Assembly: GCA_015680685.1 (NCBI GenBank)
Contig: MNCI01038112.1
Span: forward strand, 211,432 to 275,431
Length of the DNA stretch: 64,000 nucleotides
DNA from: Gnetum montanum
Taxonomy: Eukaryota > Streptophyta > Gnetopsida > Gnetales > Gnetaceae
Reading direction: 5' to 3'
This document shows, piece after piece, positions 1 through 9,599 of this stretch. Below the pieces are notes generated by a model. The model worked only from the letters and a program-made list of their open reading frames with translations. It searched no databases and had not been told where the DNA came from. Both the position numbers and the translations under genes were made by a program. The stretch's first letter is position 1. Every line of letters begins with the position of its first letter.

Positions 1-1090
1 AATGATTTCTTTAAATCCAAGCTATATTACCTTAATGTGCGTGATCTTAACCAAGCATTTGTACAAATTAAAAACATAGAAGAAGTGACCCAAAGCAGCC
101 ATGACCCTGCATACCTAGCCTTCAAGAATCAACACACCAAAAATGATAAGGAGAAGGCTAAGGCAACTATAGCGGCGATAGCAGGGGCACAACAACAAAA
201 CAAACTGCCAATAACCCCTACTAACTACAATAAGCCAACTCCCACAACCGCGCAAGAATCATCACAATAGAACCCAACCAACCGTACGCGAAACTTCGAG
301 AGGAAAGAACCCTCTTAATACATGCCTCTGCCAATAAAGCCATCCCAACTCTTTGATCAACTCCTGAAGGATGGGCTGATGAAACATAAACAGTTGTCCC
401 CCACGGCCATCTAGAGGCATGATCGGTTCTGCCAACTCGTTCAGAACCCAAGTTTAGCAACGCCGGATGAGTCTCCCGTACCAAAAGGTTTTAGAATGGA
501 TCGCTTTTGCGATTACCATCAACGCAACAGGCATGGTACAGATTACTGTTTCACCTTGAAATAGGATATTCAGTGGATGATCGATGAAGGCCAAATCACT
601 TTTGACGAGGCCAACCCGATCCAACCACAGAATCAAGCCATGGGGGTATACAAAGATCCCCTGAACACCAAGGAGGCGCCGTACATTATTAATACAATCT
701 GCTTCGATGAAGATTTCGAGCAACTTAACATCAACACCATTTACCCCGAGCATAAACAGGAAACACCTGGTAGGCCCTTCGTAGTTCGGATTCCTCCCGC
801 TATCTCCACGTCCGCGTCTCAACCACCACATACCCCGCAGCAACCATATGTCATTCGAGTACCTTCAGCCACACCCACATCCAACACCATGACACGGGAC
901 AAACCATACGTAGTGCGTGTCCCTCCCATCATCCCCTCGAATGCATCAACCCCTCATACTCGGCCTACCCCTTTCATAGTCCAGGTACCACCCGCAGTCG
1001 CAACAACAAGGGTCCAACCTCCACCAAAACCAACTCCGTATGTCGTTAGGATACTTGAAACTCCTAATGATTACCAAACCAGTCACATCC
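1..1090 (+). pseudogene. TAT-1 gag, C-terminal part (partial, with stops)
   Basis: Gag forms the particle that packages the element RNA. The window opens inside it. Frame 1 is open at 37-270 and 577-1197, with stops between. A C-x2-H-x4-H-x4-C knuckle (CDYHQRNRHGTDYC, about 508-549) matches the atypical zinc motif of Tat Gags and aligns with the same region of TAT-2 near 29700-29750 (-). After it comes a proline-rich linker (about 770-1143) with six copies of a P-[YF]-V-V-R-[VI]-P box. The last box is in another frame, so a one-base frameshift lies near 1080-1092 and separates this part from the protease frame. Confidence 0.8.
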
Positions 1091-1091
1091 A

Positions 1092-2483
1092 ATGGTACAA
1101 CCGCAACCCCGCCCAGCTCCATATGTGGTGCAAATCCCAGGGCAGCCCGAGGCTCCAAGACCAACCCCACCTCCACGCCACACACGAGAATGCCTAGCAG
1201 ATAGGCTTACACGTGAACATGTGGAGAAGGAACGCCAACAGTTAGCTCTGGGACCACCAAAGCCCATTCCACTTAACTCTGTGCCTATGTTGTCACCTAA
1301 CAACCAATCGGATGCAGGAAATGAAGGCGAATCATCTGAAAAATATGAACCGCTTAAAACGATAGCTTCGAAAAAAAATGACAAACCAAAAAAACATGAA
1401 ATAAAACTGTTGGGCCCAATGGACCCAGTTATCATTGATAAAAACGTTCCAAACAGTAAATATTTAGCAACGGCCTTAACACAAGTCACCCAAGCATTGA
1501 AGCAAAAGAACACTTCGTTGAGCTTGTACGACTTGGTCCTAACATCCCAAACACACCGGGAAGCTTTGGTACGTATGCTAACATCAATCTCGGTAAGTGA
1601 GGATTTGCCCCCAAATGAACCCTCCATTCATGCGGTGATGTACTCGCCTCACGGAACAACTCTTAAACCATTAAGCTTCCATGACGACAATGTTAAGGTG
1701 GACAAGAAAACAGGAGAGATAACAATAGCCCCCATGTTTATAACAATACATATAAATCAATTTAAGATACATAGAGTCCACGTAGACGATGGAGCTGCAA
1801 TAAACGTTGTACCTTACCCCATCATTGAACAACTGGGGCTTACTGAGTTAACTAAACCAACCGCGACCACATGCCTAAATTCATTCAGCAGGTCATGCGT
1901 AATGGTAAAAGGAACAATAACCTTGGATTTCATAGCGGGAGACCAATTCCCTACATCTGCCAATTTCCTAGTGGTCGATGAAATGCCAAGATTCAACCTA
2001 ATATTAGGAAGACCCTGGTTGGCCCAAATGAGAGCTGTCTACTCCCCTATACCCCAAGAAATTCACCTGCCTTATAAGGGCGGTGAAATCATCATACATG
2101 GGGAAGTAGCTACTCCTATCATTTCATCACACATGGACATGGACCAGGGCTCAGAGGTCGAGCTCGAAAAGCCTAGCCGAAACGACAAGAATCCGCAACC
2201 ACCGGTAGGCAGTAAACCTGGGAATACAGAACAAAAGCCTCCTAAAACCGAAACACCTGCGCCTGACATTGTACACGCACTTCCTCATGTAGAAACAAAT
2301 ACAGAAACCATGACAGACACTAGAACACCTGAAACTACTAACACAGAAGCCATTCCATCAGACGTCCCTTGGGCTGAATTATCCTTCAACGTGATCAGTG
2401 AAGGGGACGCCGAATACAGAGTCATACCAGTTAATACATCACAGGACATAAAAATAAAAAGAATCAAAAAACAATTAAAATAA
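1092..2483 (+). CDS. TAT-1 retropepsin-like protease with long flanking regions
   Basis: This is a 463-codon open frame; its ATG is just the first methionine after the frameshift from gag, not a proven start. Residues 1-30 hold the last proline-rich box. Residues about 110-190 are a conserved helical block (TSLSLYDLVLTSQTHREALV) also found in TAT-2. Residues about 215-335 are the aspartic protease: the active-site box is HVDDGAAINV, with DDG where most retropepsins have D[ST]G, followed by a hydrophobic flap region and LILGRPWL, the usual second conserved box. A polar tail of about 110 residues follows. The protease would process Gag-Pol. The frame is intact, but the variant active site means activity is unproven. 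Confidence 0.8.
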   Translation: MVQPQPRPAPYVVQIPGQPEAPRPTPPPRHTRECLADRLTREHVEKERQQLALGPPKPIPLNSVPMLSPNNQSDAGNEGESSEKYEPLKTIASKKNDKPKKHEIKLLGPMDPVIIDKNVPNSKYLATALTQVTQALKQKNTSLSLYDLVLTSQTHREALVRMLTSISVSEDLPPNEPSIHAVMYSPHGTTLKPLSFHDDNVKVDKKTGEITIAPMFITIHINQFKIHRVHVDDGAAINVVPYPIIEQLGLTELTKPTATTCLNSFSRSCVMVKGTITLDFIAGDQFPTSANFLVVDEMPRFNLILGRPWLAQMRAVYSPIPQEIHLPYKGGEIIIHGEVATPIISSHMDMDQGSEVELEKPSRNDKNPQPPVGSKPGNTEQKPPKTETPAPDIVHALPHVETNTETMTDTRTPETTNTEAIPSDVPWAELSFNVISEGDAEYRVIPVNTSQDIKIKRIKKQLK

Positions 2484-2820
2484 TGCCACCACTCCTTGTC
2501 CTAAATGACATTAAACTACCCTTCGTCCGAAATGACGTTAAACTACAACACCCAAAAATGAACAAAATATATATATTGCAAATCACACTCCAAGTCTGGA
2601 ACGACGTTAAACTACCATGTCCGCAACGACATAAAACTAGCCACAATCAGAGATGATTGATCAACCGAGAAACTTACCTTCTTTATCCAAAATATTACTC
2701 GTTCACAACGGAGCCCGAAATGGCCTTAAAATACGCATAGGGGCTCGGAATGGCCTTAAACTAATGTGAACCTAGCCCAAAATGGCTTTAAACTAGTGCA
2801 TACTTTATTTTCCTTTTCAC
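2484..2820 (+). repeat. TTAAACT-unit array, junction i of TAT-1
   Basis: Directly after the protease stop there are about eight imperfect units of the type gtccgaaatgacgttaaactac, later cccgaaatggccttaaacta. Each is a short GTCC/GGCC...GAC/GGCC pair followed by TTAAACT or TAAACT. Related arrays lie at the other module junctions of TAT-1 (8030-8230, 11825-12210) and at the matching places in TAT-2 and TAT-3. No function is known to me. Confidence 0.75.
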
Positions 2821-3049
2821 GTATCATTTAGGATTACTTCGGTACATTACGCTTTAAGTAGAAAAGGTAAACCCAAAAACATTTTACATTGTCATGTCGT
2901 GTCTACAATTAAATTCAAAAGCAACAAAAAGTTTCCTACATACAACATTGTACAATTACAAGTGTCAACTGTCTCACCCATTTCAAAATTTTCAAGTTAC
3001 AAATCCTGTATAAGTCTGGGTCGAACAACAATAAAATGAAGCTACAACA
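2821..3049. other. AT-rich spacer between protease and antisense gene
   Basis: No ORF or repeat stands out. A consensus-like sense splice donor (aaaag/gtaaac) lies at about 2863. It could pair with the acceptor before pol near 8331, but nothing else supports it. Confidence 0.3.
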
Positions 3050-6000
3050 CTAAGCATCTAGGACGGGAGGGTCGTCCCCTTTTGATCCACCAACATCAGG
3101 GGCCCCTGCTCCGCTGGGGCCAGCTTCTTGAGCATCATCACCACCTTCATCCTAAAAATGCCAAAAACGAACAACCAACATAAGAATAAGCGAATGTTAA
3201 AATGTTGAATGTTATTCAATACATTAACTTCATAAGGACAAAACGGTTACCACAGGAGATCCCCCTAAGCTGAATTCCAGCCAACGGAGAATTTCCTCCT
3301 CTGAAACGCTTACCCAATCTATCCCATCAAGGCCTAAGTCGACGTCTGCCAAAGCCTTACCTTTATCGACAGCCGACCAAGTATGACGTTTCAGAGGGAA
3401 CTCGCCCACCGATGTTTCCCCAGAAGCAGTAGTGATCACTCTGGTAGGCGACTCCATTTCCACAGTCGTATTCTGAGAAAAAGTATCGAAAGCAGAACGC
3501 AAACCTAAACCTTCCACAAACATCTCTAGTTGGCGCTTTTCAACAAACACCTCTTTTAACGACTTCTTGTAGTAATGTTTGTGGTTTTTCTCGTTCTGAC
3601 CCCACTTACGAACCTTGGAAGCGAAGGTCTTCCAATCTTGACATTTAAGATTCAGGAGATCAATTTGGGCTCTGCGTTCTACCATTCGCTGAGTCAGCGA
3701 TGCATGACGATTCAGTAGATCCCAATACCTGGTGTACGTAACCTCCGACGTTCGCCAAGAGCGATCTCCGCTTAGTCTGGTAGCGGCAAACTTGTACCGA
3801 GCCTTCAGATCGTCACGTTCCACTGACAACTCAGAGACGACCTTTTGTTTTGCCTGTATCTGTAGCCACAACTGTTCAATGGAACACCTACAGGTCCATA
3901 ACGACTTAGCGTTATGCACAAAACCTTCTGCAACTCCCTCGTAAACAGGCCTTCGCACCTGCTCCACTTTTGGGGAAAGCATGGTTAAACTTTCTATGCT
4001 AATGCTTTCAGAGGGATCCCATCTCAATTGATCACCTACCCACGCAAAAAATACAAATGTTAAAATAATATAAACAGGACACGAAACTCCAAACCTCAAG
4101 ATGATTTATACCTATATCCGGGTGTGCTTCCTGGATCCGTTCAATAACTTCCTCTGCGAGTCCAGCCACAAAATCCATTTTGCATGGCATCTCCGACCAA
4201 GCAAGTGGCTCATGGGTACGGGAACTAACCTCAGTGGTCCTCTCAGGGGGAACCATCTTCATGGGTACATCTAAGCGTACCGTCCTGGTCTCACTCCCTT
4301 CGTCTGAAAAAAATGAAAATATGTACATAAAACGCAGTATAAATGATTGCTAACAAGACAAGACGAAATAAAAAGAGAACATACCATGATCCTTGTTACC
4401 CTCTGGGGGGTCGCCCAAATCCAGATCTCCCTTGAGGAAGCTATTGAACATCTGGTTGATACCATCCTGATCATCCAACGGCTCTGTTTCTGTGGTATTC
4501 TCCTTTAATTCCTCCGTTCCTCTGCTCTAATTCTTCTCCGTGTTTTCCTCCTTGTTATCCTTCTCTATGCTTTCCCCCTCGTTATTCTTCCTCGTGTTAG
4601 TCTCCTCCTCCTCGGTGATGGTCTCTAAAGCCTGCTTCCTCACTTTTTAAAAATCAAGCCAAAAACAGCAACGACATGTAAGTGATTGAAGTAAAATTTA
4701 TAAATGAAGCGAAAATGATAAAACAATCAGCAGGTGAGCTTCCCTTACCAGGCATCTTGAAGTGTATGCACTTCACACGTGGCCGATTCACATTGGAGAC
4801 TTCCTCAGTCATGCGTTTAGGCCTCTTTAGCTTTGACTTGGCTTGGCCAATGATCTCCTTGATAACTCGTTCCACCCTTCTAGTAGTAAGAGGCACGTTT
4901 TTGGGCTCCAACCCTAGACTATCACGTGTGTGGATTGAAGTGCCAGATGATCCCCCTGTCGTAATGGAAGCAGATTCATCAATGCCTTCAGGTGCATCTT
5001 GGGATTTAGCTGTCTCAAACAAATGATTCACCCACGGGTGAGATAATTGACCCCGATCCCGCAAAACAAACTTCTTGTCTACATGAACTACTAGGAACTC
5101 AGCAAAACGGCGTAGGTAACCAGTGAAAAATGCAAAGGTGAAATGGGACTGCACTTCGATATTCGAATGCAACCGCACTATCTCCTTGTGCATGCCCGAC
5201 AACAAAAATTGGGCCCAGTTATACCGCATGCCTGTTTCCAAGACAGTTCGCATGACACGAACAACCTCAACCCCAAGACATCTCACCTGGGAAAGGGTTT
5301 TAGGGAACACCCGTGCCCTTAACAGGGGATATAATTCGTTCACTGCCACAACTTTTGCTTTCCCCTGCATCGGGAATCCCTTTGTACCCTTAGCCACGCC
5401 TAGCCAATCTTCCAACTCACGAATCGTCTGGAGCTCCTTATGAGTTCTGTCTAATACTACATTTAAGCCATCCGCTGGTATGCCAAATACGTTTGAAAAC
5501 AACTCAGGTGACAGGAAAAAAGCTACCTTGACACCCTTAATCCGGGTGCTGTAATGTGAGACAGACTCATTAAAAGAGTCCACAATCCCAATCATCTCCC
5601 TGATGGATACGTTAGGACTCGGCGTCATAAAAAGCTCCATAAGGCCAACATCATCCAGACAACGAGTGATGGATGGTGGAGCTTGCCTACGTAACCACTT
5701 TTGCACCTTAGCCACCTCCCCAAACTTCATCGAAAAAGTAGTCTCGGTTCGTCTTGTTATTACTAGATCTCCACCAGGAGGTACGTCAACTGTAAAAGCA
5801 ATTTAACATGATCATATCAGCGTAATTCCAGACAGTTAGACAAACCCACTAACATATCTAGGCAAGGTTATCATTTACCATGGGTGGTGGATCTCGATGT
5901 GCTACCAAAGTCACGAGGGAAGACTGGCCCCTGATCTGTCCAGTCTTCATGAAGCCACCCACGAGCTTTGCACATCGCAAATGCTCTGGAAAACTAATTA

Positions 6001-7577
6001 TAAAAATGGACCATCGAACCCTTCGTTTGAGCCAGTACAGTTCCACGAAGGGTGGAGCCCGTCATGAATGTCTCCAGAGCAGTGCGAGCAAAGGCTAATC
6101 CTTCATCTTCAATAAGTGTCCTATCCAGGTTGGTCTTCGGCCTGTAAGCGAATACGTGTCAAAACAAGAAACAAACACCAAACGGCGAAGGAAAACAATA
6201 AACTTAAATAGCCCTACCTCGCCACTCGGTACACCGTGCTGGGAGGATTCTGGAATAATGTATGTGCATGGGCAACTATGAACAACGTATTATTGAGGTA
6301 GTCTAACCCTCGTGGCAATAGCACCCACACGCGCGTTAAGGGGCATTTTGACCTGGGCCCGCGGGTAGTACCATCCTCGTTAACAAGAGGTCCCTCGTCA
6401 ATGTCTTCTATGAAGACCATGATGCCCTCTGCAGCTCCCAGCAGCATTGCATCAAGCACGCTTCGCGCAGCCACTTCCCTAAAATTTGACCAGATGGCCA
6501 CCTCGAAATTGTTCAATAGGAAAGCCAGAAATTCGCTAGCACCTTCCCTGAACCAAACCCCGTTGTCATCCACGGTTAGATTCGGGGGAAGCTCGCCATC
6601 CTCAATAGGGCCAACCCATGACAACACCCCGACAAGCTCAACAACGATAAGGAAGTGCTTACTATCTCTGCAACCAATCGCGACGTCACAATAAATTAGC
6701 CATGCTTCGAAATAGCCCGAAAAGTGAACGTTTACATCATAAATCGGCATCTAAAATAAAAAATTTACTAACTATTTACACCTAGCGTATATGCCGCATA
6801 AACCAGCGTATACGTTGGCGAAATTGTTTACACTTAGCGTAAAACGCTGCTCGACTTCAGCGTATATGCTGTACACTTAGCGTAAAACGTTGCTTAAACT
6901 CAACGTATACGCTGTACACTGAGCGTATACGCTGACCAATCCAACGTATACGCCGACAATGAACTGTTTTATGCTATCGCCCAAACCCCTTACGCTCAGC
7001 GTATACGCCGAGGAAACCCTCAGCGTATACGCCGAAGTTCACTTTCAGCGTAGACAGTCTACGCAGGCGCTGAACGAAAAAGTTTATGCCAGAAAGATGA
7101 AAAATAAGTTTACGCTGAAGGACAACTGCACACTAACAGCGTATACGCCGAACAAACCCTTAGCGTATACCCCATCACAGTAAACAGAATTCACACTGAT
7201 AAAACAAGCAAATCACGCTGACAAGAATTTACGCACAAAAAACTCATGACGCCGTGGCTTACGCTGACATGCTAGTACAGGGAAAATGTTTATGCTGACA
7301 AAACTTTATGCTATAAAGTGACACTCAGCGTATACGCCGCAAACCCCCATATGCCTAAAACCCCTACGCTCGGCGTATACGCCGAGACTGTCTACACTAT
7401 AAAAGAAAAAGCGCAAAAATAATTAGAGGCAGAGATCAGAGCCTACCTATGGGATGTCAGGGGCCAGGATGGGATCCTTGGCCTGGGCAGGCCCTGCAGC
7501 ATAGTTTCTGTCTCCTCCACGAAGGTCAAGTCGGGACCCTTCCTCCCCTGGCCCTCCACTTCTTTGCCCTTGCCCAT
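3050..7577 (-). CDS. Antisense multi-exon gene carried by TAT-1 (unknown function)
   Basis: Predicted exons on the - strand: about 7577-7446, 6750-6218, 6141-about 5882, about 5790-4749, about 4630-4385, 4303-4112, 4035-3251 and 3151-3050. Introns are GT-AG. Every junction I could check keeps frame: exon 2/3 joins AG+G, 5/6 joins G+AC, 6/7 joins G+GT, and 7/8 is phase 0. About 1100 codons contain only two or three stops (for example near 4528). The start is the ATG at 7577, opening a basic exon (MGKGKEVEGQGRKG), with a TATA box about 235 bp upstream. The same gene lies in the same place in TAT-2 (22892-27280) and in part in TAT-3 (15506-14430), so it belongs to the element. Known Tat antisense ORFs, as I recall them, lie after pol; here the gene lies between protease and RT. 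A link to plant-mobile or plant-transposon-associated domains is only a guess. Confidence 0.75.
3251..4035 (-). CDS. Antisense gene TAT-1, exon 7: coiled-coil region
   Basis: The exon is open for 262 codons. It starts after AG at 4037-4036, within a split Gly codon, and ends before GTAACC at 3250. It is rich in K, E, R, Q and W with heptad-like spacing. The centre (SWRTSEVTYTRYW, then RRAQIDLL and QDWKTFASKV) matches TAT-2 26325-26560 (DWQTTVVDYARYR, QMDLLAQKNQDWKDF). Conservation of W, QDWK and the opening [DA]-Q-L-[RK]-W-D-P across copies that otherwise differ greatly argues for past selection on the protein. A helical oligomerisation domain is inferred. Confidence 0.75.
4749..5790 (-). CDS. 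Antisense gene TAT-1, exon 4: large globular domain
   Basis: The exon starts after an acceptor (ttttacag) near 5791 and ends at CCTG/GTAAGG, 4749. It is open throughout, about 347 codons. Conserved with TAT-2 24460-25494: the block around FFLSPELFSNVFGIPADG matches NAQLFADLFGVPSDG, then W-LGV-K and RRFAEFLVV matches RHFVEFLVV, then PW[VI]-H. A basic stretch near the end (SKLKRPKRM) could be a nuclear localisation signal. The G-[IV]-P-x-[DE]-G block recalls plant transposon-associated domains of unknown function; this is a weak resemblance. Confidence 0.75.
5882..6141 (-). CDS. Antisense gene TAT-1, exon 3
   Basis: It begins after CTTACAG at 6144-6142 and ends near an ATG/GTAAAT donor at about 5881. 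It joins exon 2 in frame (AG+G gives Arg) and has one stop. It aligns with TAT-2 24072-24346: both have a run ending FSR followed by W[LI]-x-[ET]-x-W and a PP/PV-F segment. It is short and not recognised. Confidence 0.6.
6218..6750 (-). CDS. Antisense gene TAT-1, exon 2
   Basis: The frame is open for 178 codons and ends at a GCGAG/GTAGGG donor. Its core (GVWFREGASEFLAFLLNN) matches TAT-2 (AVWFRRGAQGFLQFLLCN, about 23628-23690), and the end (FQNPPSTVYRV) matches FQNPPGTVYYV in TAT-2 and a similar string in TAT-3 near 14500 (-). The acceptor is probably the tttttattttag just before 6750, so codon 1 as listed may be internal. Confidence 0.7.
6780..7400. repeat. AGCGTATACGCT palindrome array in intron 1 of the antisense gene
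   Basis: Many copies of AGCGTATACGC(T/C) and one- or two-base variants lie between exons 1 and 2 of the antisense gene; the exact 12-bp palindrome is at 6922-6933. The same motif fills part of the TAT-1 LTR (13380-13990) and is not seen elsewhere in the window. Weaker 'tttacgctgac' forms continue to about 7780. Spacing is irregular, so it is not a satellite. Confidence 0.8.
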
Positions 7578-7811
7578 CTCAGCCTGTTTACGCTGAAGAC
7601 ACAAGTTTACGCTGGCGCCTGAAATTCTGCACTCCGCGTCTACGCTGGGGTTTAGTGTTGGGCGTCTACGCTAGGGTTTGTCTTTGGCATCTACGCTCAC
7701 AAGAAATTTACGCTTACGCTAAGGCACTGTAGTTTACGCTTATGCTTTAACAGGTTACGCTGTCAGCTATGCTCTGCCACTTTCAAAGTAAAAAGCAAAT
7801 GGACCCCCCCC

Positions 7812-7823
7812 CCTTTTATATAG
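7812..7823 (-). promoter_or_regulatory. TATA box of the antisense gene in TAT-1
   Basis: On the - strand the sequence reads CTATATAAAAGG, a near-perfect TATA box, flanked by a C run on the + strand. It lies about 235 bp upstream of the exon 1 ATG at 7577, which gives a plausible start site near 7785 and a 5' UTR of about 200 nt. Functional use is inferred. Confidence 0.6.
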
Positions 7824-8029
7824 CGTTCCACTGACGCTGACGTTGACGCCGCCGTTTACATCACCGTTGCACCTTTTTGCCGTTTTTTTCCTTTTTGCTT
7901 ATTTTTCGCTAAAATTTACCCCCAAAAATGATAAAAATTATTAAAAATTATTAAAAACAAAGACTATTATGTCCTGGTTCCTCCGTGGACCCCATTTTAC
8001 ATGTTTACGCCGAACATTCTAGTGTAAAC
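7824..8029. other. Spacer upstream of the antisense promoter
   Basis: It contains a run of CGT/GACGC-like steps (tgacgctgacgttgacgccgcc) and an AT-rich stretch. No gene is seen. Confidence 0.3.
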
Positions 8030-8230
8030 CGCCCTTGTGGCCCGGTATGGCCTTAAACTGCCATCTCCTAATCCCCTTGTGGCCTGGTATGGCCTTAAAC
8101 TGCCATCTACTAATCCACTTGTGGCCTGGTACGGCCTTAAACTGCCATTTCTTCATCCAGTGATGGCCCAGTATGGTCTTAAACTGCCACTTGCGGCCCG
8201 GTATGGCCTTAAACTGCCATACGTCCCGGT
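8030..8230 (+). repeat. TTAAACT-unit array, junction ii of TAT-1
   Basis: There are five close copies of a unit of about 39 bp, core ggcccggtatggccttaaac followed by tgccat. The unit contains GGCC-6nt-GGCC, an inverted repeat, then TTAAACTGCCA. Open frames across it on both strands are only the translated repeat. It lies between the antisense promoter and the pol start. Confidence 0.8.
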
Positions 8231-8295
8231 GTGACGAAAATCTGCCATTATGCGCGTACACATAGTTTAAAATTATCAAAAGGCATAGAACAATC

Positions 8296-8331
8296 TCTCT
8301 CTTTCTTATTCCGCTCTCTGTTTATTAGCAG
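8296..8331 (+). promoter_or_regulatory. Splice-acceptor-like site before TAT-1 pol
   Basis: A pyrimidine-rich run (ctctctctttcttattcc...) ends in tttattagcag at 8331, 12 bases before the pol ATG at 8343. TAT-2 and TAT-3 have acceptor-like sites at the same place. Ogre elements are known to splice out an intron between protease and RT; a similar event is inferred here. Confidence 0.5.
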
Positions 8332-8639
8332 GAGCAAGCTCAATGGACAACCAGCATTTAACCACACCGTTAATCATTGACGAACCATACGGCAAAATTA
8401 CATGAGACATTAACATAAACTCCATCAACTTAAATTCACCAATGGACGACGTAGTCATAGCCGCAACACAGCAAACAACAGATTACAAAGGCATGACAAA
8501 GTTCCTTGACATAGAGGCTGAAAATATCACCGAAGATCCGTTAACTGAAACCCCCATTACCATGCCCGATGGGGAAATCAGAATATTAAAACTGAGCACA
8601 TTACTACAACCTCAGTTAGCAAAAGACATTGAAAACATG

Positions 8640-9550
8640 CTTAGGGAAAATATGAAAGCATTCGCTTGGTCCTATACGGACATGCCCGGGTTAGATCCTA
8701 GAATTGTCCAACACAACATCATCCTTGACCCGAAATTGAGACCAGTAAAACAAAAGGCACGAAAAGTTAGACCCGAAGTAGCATTGGCAATTCGCAATGA
8801 GATCACCAAGCTTTATCAGGCTGGGTTCATTCAGGCTATTGATTACGCCGAGTGCGTGTCCAACATGGTCATTGCCCCAAAGAAAAATGGAAGCATTCGC
8901 CTATGTATCGACTTCCGAGATCTGAATGTAGCAACCATAAAAGATGATTTTCCTCTACCCAGCATCGATCAACTTGTTGACTCAACGGCTGGGCACGCCT
9001 TGTTGTCTTTTATGGATGGCTTCTCGGGATACAATCATATACGTATCAATCCGTAACATCAACTTAGGACAACCTTTATGACACCATGGGAAACCTTTTA
9101 CTATAAAATGATGCCCTTTGGTCTCAAGAACGCTGGGGCCACGTATCAAAGAGCAATGACATTCATATTTAGTGACTATATGTTACACTTGCTCAATGAT
9201 TACGTGGATGACATTGTGGTTAAATAAAAAATAGAAGAACAACATGTACAAGATCTAGACTTAGTATTAAAACGTTGTTTAAAGTACGAATTGAGACTTA
9301 ACCCAAAAAAATGTGTCTTCGGCGTCAAGACGGGAAAAATGCTTGAATTCATAGCCTCAGAAGTAGGGATACGAGTAGACCCTAACAAGGTTAAGGCGAT
9401 AACAAACTTGAAACCACCAGGAAACCTTACCAAACTTCGAGGTCTACAAGGTAGATTGCAGTTTATCATGCGCTTCATAGAAAAACTCACAGACAAACTA
9501 AAACCTATGAACCACCTGTTACACAAAAACGTTCATTTTGAATGGACTCC
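8640..9550 (+). pseudogene. TAT-1 reverse transcriptase domain
   Basis: Typical Ty3/Gypsy blocks are visible: EITKLYQAGFI, LCIDFRDLN, FPLPSIDQLVD, FMDGFSGYN, then FMTPWETFYYKMMPFGLKNA and the catalytic YVDD at 9201-9212. The usual DW before VSN is DYAEC here. Stops fall at 9054 and 9226, one on each side of YVDD. Confidence 0.9.
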
Positions 9551-9599
9551 GTAGTGCCAAGAAGCATTTGAGAACATCAAAACAGCACTTGCCCAACTG

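Noticed and set aside
1064-1627. 187-codon frame on the - strand
   Set aside because: It lies antisense to the gag linker and protease, which have clear domain support; no motif.
6780-7400. CRISPR-like or satellite array
   Set aside because: Spacing is irregular, motifs are 10-12 bp palindromes, and the context is a plant retrotransposon intron.
3050-7577. Host gene captured once by TAT-1
   Set aside because: The same gene is in the same place in TAT-2 and TAT-3, so it is an old part of the clade rather than a recent capture.
8019-8279. Repeat protein-like frames on both strands (WQFKAIPGH and YGLKLP repeats)
   Set aside because: They are translations of the tandem TTAAACT units, which exist as DNA repeats at other junctions in other frames.
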